From Thermodesulforhabdus norvegica (GTDB lineage: Bacteria > Desulfobacterota > Syntrophobacteria > Syntrophobacterales > Thermodesulforhabdaceae), in contig NZ_FOUU01000011.1 of NCBI RefSeq assembly GCF_900114975.1, forward strand, positions 1 to 51,620: DNA of 51,620 nucleotides, written 5' to 3'. This document shows, one piece after another, positions 35,924 to 44,325 of this stretch. Positions within the stretch are counted from its first letter, which is position 1. Each line of letters opens with the position of its first letter. The notes under the pieces are model-generated. The model made no database searches, was not told the origin of the DNA, and saw nothing but the letters and a program-made list of their open reading frames with translations. The translations under genes were made by a program, and so were the position numbers.

Positions 35924-36913
35924 TTATGCCTTTACTGCTTCGACCAGACAGTCCATTTTCGGGCCCTTTCTTACCAGGCGAACGTCCCTGAAACCGGCAG
36001 CCTTTAGCGTTTTTTCGACCTCCGAAAACGTGTAGGTGTCGCCTCCGGGTGTGCTGACCAGCATGTTTATCGCAAAAAGCGCCCCGTCCGGGGGCCACAC
36101 TCTATCGTCGCTCATAATGTGATCCCGTATCAGCAGCTTACCTCCGGGTTTAAGAGCCCGGTTTACGGATCGATACAGTGCCAGGTTTTCTTCCGGGCTG
36201 TTCTGGTGAATGATGGCCGAAAGCAGGGCAAGGTCCGATCCTTCGGGAAGAAGATCATGATAAAAATCACCTGCCACAAAGGATACCCTATCCTCCAGCT
36301 TCTCAGAGGCTATGTATTCACGAGACAGGGGTATAACCTCGGGGAGATCGAATACGATAGCCCTCATGTGAGGATACTTCCTGAGGAAAGCAATAGTATA
36401 AGTTCCCGGGCCTGCGCCTATGTCGAGTAAAACGCTCCGATCTGAAGCATCGTAGGAGCCGACCACGTCCTCGGCAAGCGATCTTGCAATCACGTGCATG
36501 GCCCGTATAAAGGCGTTACGGGAAAACTCATCTGCCATAACCGGAATCCGTCGGGGATTGCTTCCCAGAGTAACCGTGTCCGTGAGATGAGTCCAGTTTT
36601 TCCACAGGTGAGCATTATGGAGAACCATGGGAAGTATCGTGCGGGGGTGCTTCGATGTCAAATAAGATCCCTTTTCGGTAACGGAATATTCACCATCCTT
36701 CTTTTCAAGGTACCCAAGGCCGACCAGGCAATCCAGAAGCCGGGTTAGTCCTCGACTGTTTACGCCTTTGAGACGTGCCAGGGCCTCCGCATCCCGGGCT
36801 TCACCGGCTTCGATGATGTCGAAGATATTCAGTTCTGCTGCGGTAAAAACCACTCTGTTTTTCATGAACCATCTTAACTCTTCAAGAATACTGAACTCCT
36901 GAGCTGTGCTCAT
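35924..36913 (-). CDS. SAM-dependent O-methyltransferase with dimerisation domain
   Basis: A 329-residue methyltransferase. Residues 1-90 are a winged-helix dimerisation domain (FTAAELNIFDIIEAGEARDAEALARLKGVNSRGLTRLLDCLVGLGYL), followed by the SAM site LLDIGAGPGTYTIAFLRKYP and DLALLSAIIHQNSPEENLALYRSV. This is the acetylserotonin/hydroxyneurosporene type. The substrate is unknown. It lies 37 nt after dppF on the same strand, so it may be transcribed with the peptide transporter. Confidence 0.85.
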   Translation of the reverse strand: MSTAQEFSILEELRWFMKNRVVFTAAELNIFDIIEAGEARDAEALARLKGVNSRGLTRLLDCLVGLGYLEKKDGEYSVTEKGSYLTSKHPRTILPMVLHNAHLWKNWTHLTDTVTLGSNPRRIPVMADEFSRNAFIRAMHVIARSLAEDVVGSYDASDRSVLLDIGAGPGTYTIAFLRKYPHMRAIVFDLPEVIPLSREYIASEKLEDRVSFVAGDFYHDLLPEGSDLALLSAIIHQNSPEENLALYRSVNRALKPGGKLLIRDHIMSDDRVWPPDGALFAINMLVSTPGGDTYTFSEVEKTLKAAGFRDVRLVRKGPKMDCLVEAVKA

Positions 36914-36950
36914 AACAGGGTCTCCCTGATTTTTCAGAAATTTCTCAACA

Positions 36951-37925
36951 TTAATATAACAGGCACCGGACCAGATGACCCGGCTTTACTTCCTTTATTT
37001 CCGGCAAATGCCGTGAACACTCCTCCAGTGCGTCAGGACACCTGGGATGGAAGGAGCACCCTGATGGTGGATTTAGAGGACTGGGCAGGTCTCCTTTTAA
37101 ATTGGGTCTTTGCAACTGACGCTCCGGATCAGGTCTCGGAACGGCTTCCAGCAGGGCCCTCGTGTAGGGATGGAGTGGCGAATTGAAGATGGATTTTCTT
37201 TCTGCCAGCTCGACTATCTTACCAAGGTACATAACGGCAACCCTGTCGCACACGTGTTTGACTATCGACAGGTCGTGACTTATGAAGAGGTAGGTAAGGT
37301 TATACCGCTCCTGAAGATCAAGAAGAAGATTTATTACCTGGGCCTGAATTGATACGTCCAGAGCGGATACGGGTTCGTCGCATATCACGAACTCCGGTTC
37401 CAGTATAAGTGCTCTGGCTATGCATATTCTCTGCCGCTGTCCACCGCTGAACTCGTGAGGGTATCTATTTATGTGCTCGGGCCTCAGTCCCACAACTTCC
37501 ATCATGGCACGGACTTTCTCTTCCCGCTCCGACTTCGAACCTATGTTGTGAATGGTCAGGCCCTCTCCTATAATTCTACCCACGGTCTGGCGAGGATTGA
37601 GCGACGAGTAAGGATCCTGAAATATTATCTGCATTCTCCGACGATAGGGTTTCATTTCTTTTCTGGATAGCGACAGAATGTCGGTGCCGTCAAACTTAAC
37701 CCGTCCTTCTGTCGGTCTTTCAAGCCTGAGAACCAGCCTGCCCAGGGTTGATTTTCCACAGCCGCTTTCACCAACGAGTCCCAGGGCTTCCCCCCTTTTT
37801 ATTGCAAGGTCAACACCGTCCACGGCCCTGACAAAACCTACGGTTTTTCGAAAGACTCCTCCCGTGACGGGATAATACTTCTTCAACGAGGAAAGCTCCA
37901 CAATGAAGGAGTTACCACTATTCAT
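36951..37925 (-). CDS. dppF: Oligo/dipeptide ABC transporter ATP-binding protein (DppF/OppF)
   Basis: A 324-residue ATPase: Walker [10 protein letters not shown], signature FSGGQRQRICIARALIL, Walker B FVICDEPVSALD, switch ISHDLSIV. The C-terminal extension PPSGCSFHPRCPDALEECSRHLPE is the Cys-containing peptide-transporter tail. It overlaps dppD by 8 nt and forms the ATPase pair with it. Confidence 0.95.
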   Translation of the reverse strand: MNSGNSFIVELSSLKKYYPVTGGVFRKTVGFVRAVDGVDLAIKRGEALGLVGESGCGKSTLGRLVLRLERPTEGRVKFDGTDILSLSRKEMKPYRRRMQIIFQDPYSSLNPRQTVGRIIGEGLTIHNIGSKSEREEKVRAMMEVVGLRPEHINRYPHEFSGGQRQRICIARALILEPEFVICDEPVSALDVSIQAQVINLLLDLQERYNLTYLFISHDLSIVKHVCDRVAVMYLGKIVELAERKSIFNSPLHPYTRALLEAVPRPDPERQLQRPNLKGDLPSPLNPPSGCSFHPRCPDALEECSRHLPEIKEVKPGHLVRCLLY

Positions 37926-38901
37926 AGAGCCAACACCTCACAAGCCTTTTATCTTCGATTTCTACAAGGTCGGGCTCTTCAAGCTTGCACCTGTCAAAGC
38001 TTCGGCTACATCTGTCGTTGAAAACGCATCCCTCCGGAAGTCGAAGTAAGCTCGGAACGATCCCCGGGATGGTTTTAAGCCTCTGTTTTTCTTTCCCCTC
38101 TGCCCATCCGGGAACCGACTCCATAAGCCCCTGAGTGTAAGGATGCAGGGGATTTCTGAACAGACTCACCACATCCGAAACTTCCACAATTCTTCCTGCA
38201 TACATCACGATTACCCGTTCGGCCATCTCGGCAACAACCCCCAGATCGTGGGTTATCAGAACAAAGGCCGTGCCGGTCTTTTGCTGTAGTTCCTTCATGA
38301 GTTCCAGTATCTGGGCCTGAATGGTAACGTCCAGTGCCGTCGTGGGCTCGTCGGCCAGAATCAGGCTCGGACGGCATGCCAGCGCCATGGCTATTACAAC
38401 CCTCTGCCTCATACCGCCGCTCATCTGGTGCGGGTAATCCCGAATCCTCCTCTCCGGAGCCGGTATGCCCACCTGTCTGAACAAGTCGATGACCCTGTCC
38501 TTAACATCCCTTTTCGTGGCCTTACCATGACACAACAGCACTTCGGCTACCTGATCACCTACAGGGAAAACGGGATTTAAGGCAGTCATCGGTTCCTGAA
38601 AAACCATGCTGATCTTGTTGCCTCTGATGGAGCGCATCTCCTTTTCGGGCAACCTGGTGAGGTCCCTGCCTTCAAAGATTATCCTGCCGCCGACTATCTT
38701 ACCAGGAGGATCCGGAATCAGGCGCATTATGGACAGAGCCGTCACGCTTTTTCCACAACCCGACTCACCCACAAGGGCAAGCATCTCACCCGATTTTACT
38801 TCAAAAGAAACCCCGCTGACCGCTTTGGCCACGCCCCTTTCGGTGAAAAAGTAAGTGTGTAGGTCATCCACCCGGAGTACAATACCGTTCTGTTCCCTCA
38901 T
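37918..38901 (-). CDS. dppD: Oligo/dipeptide ABC transporter ATP-binding protein (DppD/OppD)
   Basis: A 327-residue ATPase: Walker [10 protein letters not shown], signature [17 protein letters not shown], Walker [13 protein letters not shown] and switch ITHDLGVVA. The C-terminal domain has [16 protein letters not shown], the Cys tail of OppD/DppD. It begins 5 nt after dppC. Confidence 0.95.
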   Translation of the reverse strand: MREQNGIVLRVDDLHTYFFTERGVAKAVSGVSFEVKSGEMLALVGESGCGKSVTALSIMRLIPDPPGKIVGGRIIFEGRDLTRLPEKEMRSIRGNKISMVFQEPMTALNPVFPVGDQVAEVLLCHGKATKRDVKDRVIDLFRQVGIPAPERRIRDYPHQMSGGMRQRVVIAMALACRPSLILADEPTTALDVTIQAQILELMKELQQKTGTAFVLITHDLGVVAEMAERVIVMYAGRIVEVSDVVSLFRNPLHPYTQGLMESVPGWAEGKEKQRLKTIPGIVPSLLRLPEGCVFNDRCSRSFDRCKLEEPDLVEIEDKRLVRCWLYE

Positions 38902-38906
38902 TCCGT

Positions 38907-39797
38907 CTACTCCCTCAACCGAGGATCCAGAGCGTCTCTTAGGCCGTCGCCGAGCAAGTTAAACCCGAGTACCGCAAGCAATATCATGAACCCCGGAAAC
39001 GTCACCGCCCACCATGCTCGCAGGATGAGAGCTCTGCCGTTGGCCAGCATGGCCCCCCATTCAGGCGTCGGTGGTTGAGCGCCCAGCCCCAGAAAGCTCA
39101 GTGCTGCGGCCTCCAGAATTGCAGATCCAAACCCCAGAGTGGTCTGAACGATTATAGGCGCAAGACAGTTGGGCAGAATATGAATGAACAGAAGACGGGC
39201 ATCCGTTGCGCCAAGAGCACGGGCAGACTGCACGTAGTCCTTTGCGTGCTCTTCCATAACAGAGCCCCTGACGAGCCTTGCGTAGCGAGGTATGCTGACA
39301 ATCCCTATGGCGATCATGGCATTCTTCAGGCTGGGTCCTACAAAAGCAACAATTACTATGGCAAGAAGAATGGAAGGAAAGGCCAGCAGTAAATCCATAA
39401 AACGCATTATCACGTTGTCAATTCTTCCACGGTAGTACCCGGCCACGGCTCCCAAAACCGTTCCGAACAGGAGAGCAATGGATACGGAAACTAGACCCAC
39501 CACCATGGAAATTCTCGCACCGTAAATAATGCGGCTCAGGATGTCCCGACCGAAGTCGTCCGTCCCAAGAGGATAATCCAGCGATCCGTTATCGTACCAG
39601 AAAGGAGGCTTTAACTTTGAGTAAAGGGATTGTTCGATGGGATCGTGAGGTGCAATCATAGGGGCAAAGATTGCCATCAGCACGAAAGAAATAATAATCA
39701 CCGCACCTGCCAGGGCAGTTTTGTTCTTTTTCAGACGGGTTAAAGACTCCACAAAAGGGCTCTGAGACCGTTCGTAAGAATCTGCCACCGCTGACAT
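38907..39797 (-). CDS. dppC: Oligo/dipeptide ABC transporter permease (DppC/OppC)
   Basis: A 296-residue permease with six hydrophobic helices. HDPIEQSLYSKLKPPFW and PLGTDDFGRDILSRIIYGARISMVVG are the DppC landmarks, and the EAA loop VQSARALGATDARLLFIHILPN is conserved. It follows dppB by 27 nt. Confidence 0.95.
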   Translation of the reverse strand: MSAVADSYERSQSPFVESLTRLKKNKTALAGAVIIISFVLMAIFAPMIAPHDPIEQSLYSKLKPPFWYDNGSLDYPLGTDDFGRDILSRIIYGARISMVVGLVSVSIALLFGTVLGAVAGYYRGRIDNVIMRFMDLLLAFPSILLAIVIVAFVGPSLKNAMIAIGIVSIPRYARLVRGSVMEEHAKDYVQSARALGATDARLLFIHILPNCLAPIIVQTTLGFGSAILEAAALSFLGLGAQPPTPEWGAMLANGRALILRAWWAVTFPGFMILLAVLGFNLLGDGLRDALDPRLRE

Positions 39798-39824
39798 GTA
39801 AAAACTTACCTCCCTGCCACTCCT

Positions 39825-40829
39825 TCAGCTAACTCTTATTCTGGGATTTATCCAGGCATAAAGGACGTCGACAAGCATATTTATTGTCACAAAGGTGGTT
39901 GCAATCAGCATGGTGCCGCCCTGAACGGCATTGAAATCCCTGGCATAAACCGCGTTCAGAAGCCAGAGACCTATCCCCGGCCAGGCAAAAATCGTTTCCG
40001 TTAGAATGGCACCTCCGAGAAGTATTCCGAACTGAAGCCCAATAACCGTGACGATGGGTATGAGAGCGTTTCTAAGGGCATGCTTATAGTAAATCACCCA
40101 GAGCGAAAGCCCCTTGGCCCTGGCCGTTCTTATGTAATCCTGCCTGAGCACCTCAAGCATGCTGGAGCGGGTAATGCGGGCTATTATAGCCATGGGTATT
40201 GTACTGAGGGTGAAAGCCGGTAAAAGCAGATGCCATAGGGCATCTTTCAACGCTACCCAGTTCTTCGTCAGTATCGAGTCTATGATGTAAAAGTTGGTTA
40301 TGGTTTCCAGATGTATGTCATAGCTGAGCCTTCCCGATAGAGGTAACCAGCCAAGCTGCAGGGAGAACAGGATTATAAGAACGAGGCCCAGCCAGAAAAT
40401 GGGCATTGAAACTCCCACGAGAGAAAAGAACATGCTCAGGTAATCAAAAATCGAATACTGACGGGTTGCCGATATGATGCCGGCGGTCATTCCAATGGAA
40501 ATAGCAAAAATCATTGCCATTACGGAAAGTTCAACCGTTGCAGGAAACCGCTCCGCAATTTCTTTGGTCACCTTTTCGTTTGTACGCAGTGCTCTCCCCA
40601 GGTCACCGTGAACAAGTCTGGACAGGAAGCGCCCGTACTGAACGTAGATGGGCTGATCCAGCCCCAGACGCTCCCTCATCTCTTTAAGAGCCTGCTCTGA
40701 AGCCCTCTCTCCCAGCATCATTTCTGCGGGATCCCCCGGGGTTATGTGAATCATCAGGAAGACCAGTACTGAAATACCCAGCACCGTCAGAACCAGAGAA
40801 ACCAGTCTGTTAAGGATAAACCTGAGCAT
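39825..40829 (-). CDS. dppB: Oligo/dipeptide ABC transporter permease (DppB/OppB)
   Basis: A 334-residue permease with six helices. The N terminus MLRFILNRLVSLVLTVLGIS and LMIHITPGDPAEMMLGERA, then DYIRTARAKGLSLWVIYYKHALRNALIPIVT, are typical of DppB. A hairpin followed by a T-run precedes it, between dppA and dppB. Confidence 0.95.
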   Translation of the reverse strand: MLRFILNRLVSLVLTVLGISVLVFLMIHITPGDPAEMMLGERASEQALKEMRERLGLDQPIYVQYGRFLSRLVHGDLGRALRTNEKVTKEIAERFPATVELSVMAMIFAISIGMTAGIISATRQYSIFDYLSMFFSLVGVSMPIFWLGLVLIILFSLQLGWLPLSGRLSYDIHLETITNFYIIDSILTKNWVALKDALWHLLLPAFTLSTIPMAIIARITRSSMLEVLRQDYIRTARAKGLSLWVIYYKHALRNALIPIVTVIGLQFGILLGGAILTETIFAWPGIGLWLLNAVYARDFNAVQGGTMLIATTFVTINMLVDVLYAWINPRIRVS

Positions 40830-40854
40830 TTCTCCATCGACCCTCCCGGATCAC

Positions 40855-40898
40855 AAAAATGGCACCGTGAGTACGATGGTTCCTCTCCCACGGTGCCA
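40855..40898 (-). terminator. Intercistronic hairpin with T-run between dppA and dppB
   Basis: Minus-strand stem with 10-bp perfect arms TGGCACCGTG (40889-40898 side) and CACGGTGCCA (40860-40869 side), a 19-nt loop and a following run of five T at 40855-40859. It probably acts as a partial terminator or 3' end stabiliser, so that the binding-protein gene is expressed more than the permease and ATPase genes. Confidence 0.65.
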
Positions 40899-40910
40899 GA
40901 GTTCACCGGT

Positions 40911-42530
40911 TTATTCTGCAAGCCAGACTCTCTTCAGGAAAACACTCCCCGTCGGATGAAGCTTGTAGTTCATGACTTTTTTCTGCATCGGCCATATCAC
41001 GAGAGAATGGGCCACGTTTATGAGCGGCACCTCCTCGTGAATTATTTCCTGAGCTCTCTTATAAAGCCTGATTCTTTCTTCTTTGTCAAAGGTCATACGC
41101 GCACGGGTAATAATCTCATGATACTCGAGATTCTTCCACTGAGTTCGCACGTTGGGATCGGCATAACCATCCAGAAGGATGGAAAGAAAATTGTCCGGGT
41201 CTCCGTTATCTCCGGTCCAGCCCAACTGGAAAAGATCCATCGAAGGATCCTGCTCTCGTTGTTTTTTCAGATAAGTACCCCATTCAAAGGTCACAAGCTC
41301 AACGTCAATGCCCACCTTTTTAAGATCGGCCTGAACGGCCTCACCGACTTTCATACCGTTCGGGTTATAAGGCCTCGGCACAGGCATACTCCAGAGAGTA
41401 ATCTTGGTCTGGCCTGCTTCCTTGAGCTTTTCGAAAAATTTTGCCTCCTCCAGAAGCTTCTTGGCCATCTCAGGATCATAGGGATAATCAATTATGCAGT
41501 CGTTATATCCCCACATGATAGGAGGTATGGTATTTTTTGCCACCGTTCCGAGACCGTAGTAAATATTGTCAACTATGGCTTTCCTGTTTATTGCGTAAGC
41601 AATGGCCTTGCGGATGCGCTTATCCTGCCATAGAGGCTTTGTGTGGTTAAAGCTTATGTAACCTATGTTCATGCCGGGCTGTGAAACGAGCTTGAGATTG
41701 GGATCCTTTTTGGCAAGTGCGATGTCCTCGGGATTAGGAAACTGACAGATGTGTATGTTGCCCGTCTTCAGCTCCAGAAAACGGACGGAATTGTCGGGAA
41801 TAACCCTGAAGATAACCCGGTCCAGATAGGGTCTGCCGTCCCAGTAATTCTCGTTAGCTTCAAGGATAATCCGATCGTCCTTGATCCACTTGACGAACTT
41901 GAAGGGGCCCGTTCCAACGGGATGACTTTTAAAATCAGGCCCGTACTTCAAAACGGCCGAGGGACTTACAATGGAGGCAAAGTCCATACCCAGGTTGGCA
42001 AGAAACGGGGCTTCAGGCCTCTTCAACTTAAAAACAACGGTGTATTCGTCAACGGCCTCTATGGAATCGATGATGTCGTCCATGTTCATGCTCAGCCAGT
42101 ACTCCGGAGGCGGCTGATCCTTCGGAAACTCCCACTGGGTCTTGTAAAATTTGACCTTCTTCTCTTTCATCTGACGGCCCAGAGAAAACACCACCGCATC
42201 GGCATTAAAATCGGTACCGTCGTGAAACTTTACCCCCTTCCTGAGATGAAAGGTGTAGGTTAGACCATCAGCCGATATTTCCCAGGACTCGGCGAGACCG
42301 GGAATGATGTCCGTTGATTCATCGGCATAAGCTACGAGTTGCTCGTAAACGTTATCGCAGACCATAAAAGAATTACCGTCCGTTTCAAAGGCCGGATCCA
42401 GACCGACACTATCTCCACCGCGCCCGAAAACCAGGGTCCCACCGTACCTGGGTTTTTCCTCAGAGGCCCCCACTACTCCAGAAAAAACAAGGCAAAAACA
42501 GACCAAAAACAAAAAAATCCCCCTTTTCAT
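40911..42530 (-). CDS. dppA: Oligo/dipeptide ABC transporter substrate-binding protein
   Basis: A 539-residue periplasmic binding protein of family 5. Residues 1-22 are the signal peptide (KRGIFLFLVCFCLVFSGVVGAS). The mature part has KPRYGGTLVFGRGGDSVGLDPAF, LAESWEISADGLTYTFHLRKGVKFHDGT and RKAIAYAINRKAIVDNIYYG, all usual in DppA/OppA. The ATG at 42530 follows GGGAGGG and begins the signal peptide; a longer open frame is rejected. First gene of dppABCDF. Confidence 0.93.
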   Translation of the reverse strand: MKRGIFLFLVCFCLVFSGVVGASEEKPRYGGTLVFGRGGDSVGLDPAFETDGNSFMVCDNVYEQLVAYADESTDIIPGLAESWEISADGLTYTFHLRKGVKFHDGTDFNADAVVFSLGRQMKEKKVKFYKTQWEFPKDQPPPEYWLSMNMDDIIDSIEAVDEYTVVFKLKRPEAPFLANLGMDFASIVSPSAVLKYGPDFKSHPVGTGPFKFVKWIKDDRIILEANENYWDGRPYLDRVIFRVIPDNSVRFLELKTGNIHICQFPNPEDIALAKKDPNLKLVSQPGMNIGYISFNHTKPLWQDKRIRKAIAYAINRKAIVDNIYYGLGTVAKNTIPPIMWGYNDCIIDYPYDPEMAKKLLEEAKFFEKLKEAGQTKITLWSMPVPRPYNPNGMKVGEAVQADLKKVGIDVELVTFEWGTYLKKQREQDPSMDLFQLGWTGDNGDPDNFLSILLDGYADPNVRTQWKNLEYHEIITRARMTFDKEERIRLYKRAQEIIHEEVPLINVAHSLVIWPMQKKVMNYKLHPTGSVFLKRVWLAE

Positions 42531-42717
42531 AACGCCCTCCCGGTTTAAGTTTACGAAAACAATTTTTTGTATTACCCAACGGAGACTTTCTACTTTTTTT
42601 TCAAAAATTTGCAAAGCCCTTTTGGTCTTTCGGGCTATACGAGAGAAACATGATTATTGAATTGGACGGTGATTAGGGTATTTTGGAGTAACAACCCCAG
42701 GTTACGGAGGAAGGAAT

Positions 42718-43485
42718 ATGAAGGTTCTGTTTGTCGGTGTGGGAGAAGCCTGTGACGACCGTTTTCCCAATACTTCTTTTGTGATTTCCGCCAGATCCTA
42801 CGGTAACGAGGAACGCAACATACTATTCGATTGTGGATTCTCCGTTCCCATGTTCTACTGGAAGTACTTTCCGGATCCGGAATTCCTCGATCTTATCTGG
42901 ATATCTCACTTTCACGGTGACCACTTCATGGGATTGCCTGCCCTGCTTTTGAGAATGTGGGAAATGGGGCGCACAAAGCCCTTAATCGTTCTGGGACAAC
43001 GGAACATTCAGGAGGTGGTCACCGAAGCCTTAGAACTCGCCTATCCGGGCTTTATGTCCCGTTTCCGTTTTTCTCTGTCCTTCCTTGAGTGCGAGCCCGG
43101 AAAAGATCTTGAGTTAAACGGCCTCAGGTGGGCCTTTGCAGAAACAGACCACTCAAAAAGGAATCTCTGTGTGGCCGTGACCTCTCCCGACGGTACCGTC
43201 TGCTACAGCGGCGACGGCCGACCCACCTCCGAATCCACTGCCCTGGCCCGTGAAGCTACCCTGCTGGTTCATGAGGCCTTTGACGTGAAGCCCGCAGTCC
43301 CGGGACACGGCACCGTAGATAGCGCTCTATCGACAGCAGAAGAAGCAGGGGTCAAAAACCTTGCCCTCGTCCATCTTCAGCGGGATGTGAGAAGGTGGCA
43401 TGAGCTTCAAATCGAACGACGACTGGCTTCAACGAAGACCTTCCAGGCCTTTCTCCCACGTCCCGGAGACCGCTTCGAGTTCTGA
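42718..43485 (+). CDS. MBL-fold (RNase Z-like) metallohydrolase
   Basis: A 255-residue metallo-beta-lactamase-fold protein. The dimetal site HFHGDH is at residues 64-69 (H64, H66, D68, H69), with further ligands in ETDHSKRN and in GDGRPTSESTALAREATLLVHEAF, and the late LVHLQRD. It resembles ribonuclease Z-type hydrolases but is shorter and lacks their exosite arm. It could be a lactonase, phosphodiesterase or RNase Z-like enzyme. ATG after a strong GGAGGAAGG. Confidence 0.85.
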   Translation: MKVLFVGVGEACDDRFPNTSFVISARSYGNEERNILFDCGFSVPMFYWKYFPDPEFLDLIWISHFHGDHFMGLPALLLRMWEMGRTKPLIVLGQRNIQEVVTEALELAYPGFMSRFRFSLSFLECEPGKDLELNGLRWAFAETDHSKRNLCVAVTSPDGTVCYSGDGRPTSESTALAREATLLVHEAFDVKPAVPGHGTVDSALSTAEEAGVKNLALVHLQRDVRRWHELQIERRLASTKTFQAFLPRPGDRFEF

Positions 43486-43490
43486 TCGGG

Positions 43491-43682
43491 TTATTTTCTC
43501 ACGGAAAAAAGGCTGTCTTTCTTGCAGTCCCCTGCCCTGTCTTTCACCTCACAAAGGGAACACAGTGTGCCGTAATCAGGCCTGGAATGCCTTTCGATGA
43601 CGTTTTCCCCCGTAGGGTACTCAGGGCAATTGGTACACCAGTGCCACACATCACTGCCTTCTTTTTTCCGATAGACCGTCAT
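43491..43682 (-). CDS. Small Cys-rich protein (two CxxC pairs)
   Basis: A 63-residue protein with WHWCTNCPEYP and TLCSLCEVKDRAGDC: two CxxC pairs about 24 residues apart, plus one further Cys, as in small zinc-binding or rubredoxin-like modules. It has no signal peptide. Similar short proteins are common in deltaproteobacterial genomes in my memory, but I do not know a function. It follows cobO by 12 nt on the same strand. Confidence 0.65.
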   Translation of the reverse strand: MTVYRKKEGSDVWHWCTNCPEYPTGENVIERHSRPDYGTLCSLCEVKDRAGDCKKDSLFSVRK

Positions 43683-43694
43683 AGCTCAACCCTC

Positions 43695-44219
43695 CTAGAA
43701 TTCGATCCCTCTCTGCGCCTTTATCTGCTGATCCACATAGTGATGCTTTATCATCCTCATTTCCGTGACCAGGTCTGCTATGTCTATTATCTCCTGAGGA
43801 GCATGGTTGCCCGTCAGCACAACGTGAAGCTGTGGAGGCCGATTCTTGAGCACATCGCAAACCTCGACAGGATCCAGAAAACCATGATGAAATACATAGT
43901 TAATCTCGTCCAGTATTACCATGTCGTATCGTCCGTCCATTATCGCCTTTCTGGCCTTTTTCCAGCCTTCCCGGGCCAGCTCTGCATCACGACCCGTGTC
44001 CTCCTTCTTCCAGGTAAAACCCTCACCAAGCCTGTACATTTCAACGCCGGGGAGCCTCTTAATCGACTCCATCTCCCCGTAATGCCATGACCCCTTTATG
44101 AACTGAAAAATTCCCACGTCGAGATTATGACCCGCCGCTCTCAAAGCCATACCGAGCGCGGCCGTGGTTTTGCCTTTACCTTCACCGGTAAAAACCACTA
44201 TAAGCCCCTTGCGCTTCAC
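43695..44219 (-). CDS. cobO: Cob(I)yrinic acid a,c-diamide adenosyltransferase
   Basis: A 174-residue ATP-dependent adenosyltransferase (BtuR/CobO), which adds the 5'-deoxyadenosyl group to cobalamin. The P-loop GEGKGKTTAALG is at residues 12-23, with GIFQFIKGSW and DMVILDEINYV later. Start codon GTG after AAGGGGAG. It should serve the B12-binding enzymes of the cell. No other cob genes are adjacent. Confidence 0.95.
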   Translation of the reverse strand: MKRKGLIVVFTGEGKGKTTAALGMALRAAGHNLDVGIFQFIKGSWHYGEMESIKRLPGVEMYRLGEGFTWKKEDTGRDAELAREGWKKARKAIMDGRYDMVILDEINYVFHHGFLDPVEVCDVLKNRPPQLHVVLTGNHAPQEIIDIADLVTEMRMIKHHYVDQQIKAQRGIEF

Positions 44220-44325
44220 TTTCTCTCCCCTTATGAAATGATTTCTCTGGAGGTCTTTTTAAGTATTATGCCAGTGTCGTAAAAAGGAGACAAACAAAAG
44301 ACGAAGGATAAGGCAGAAATAAACC

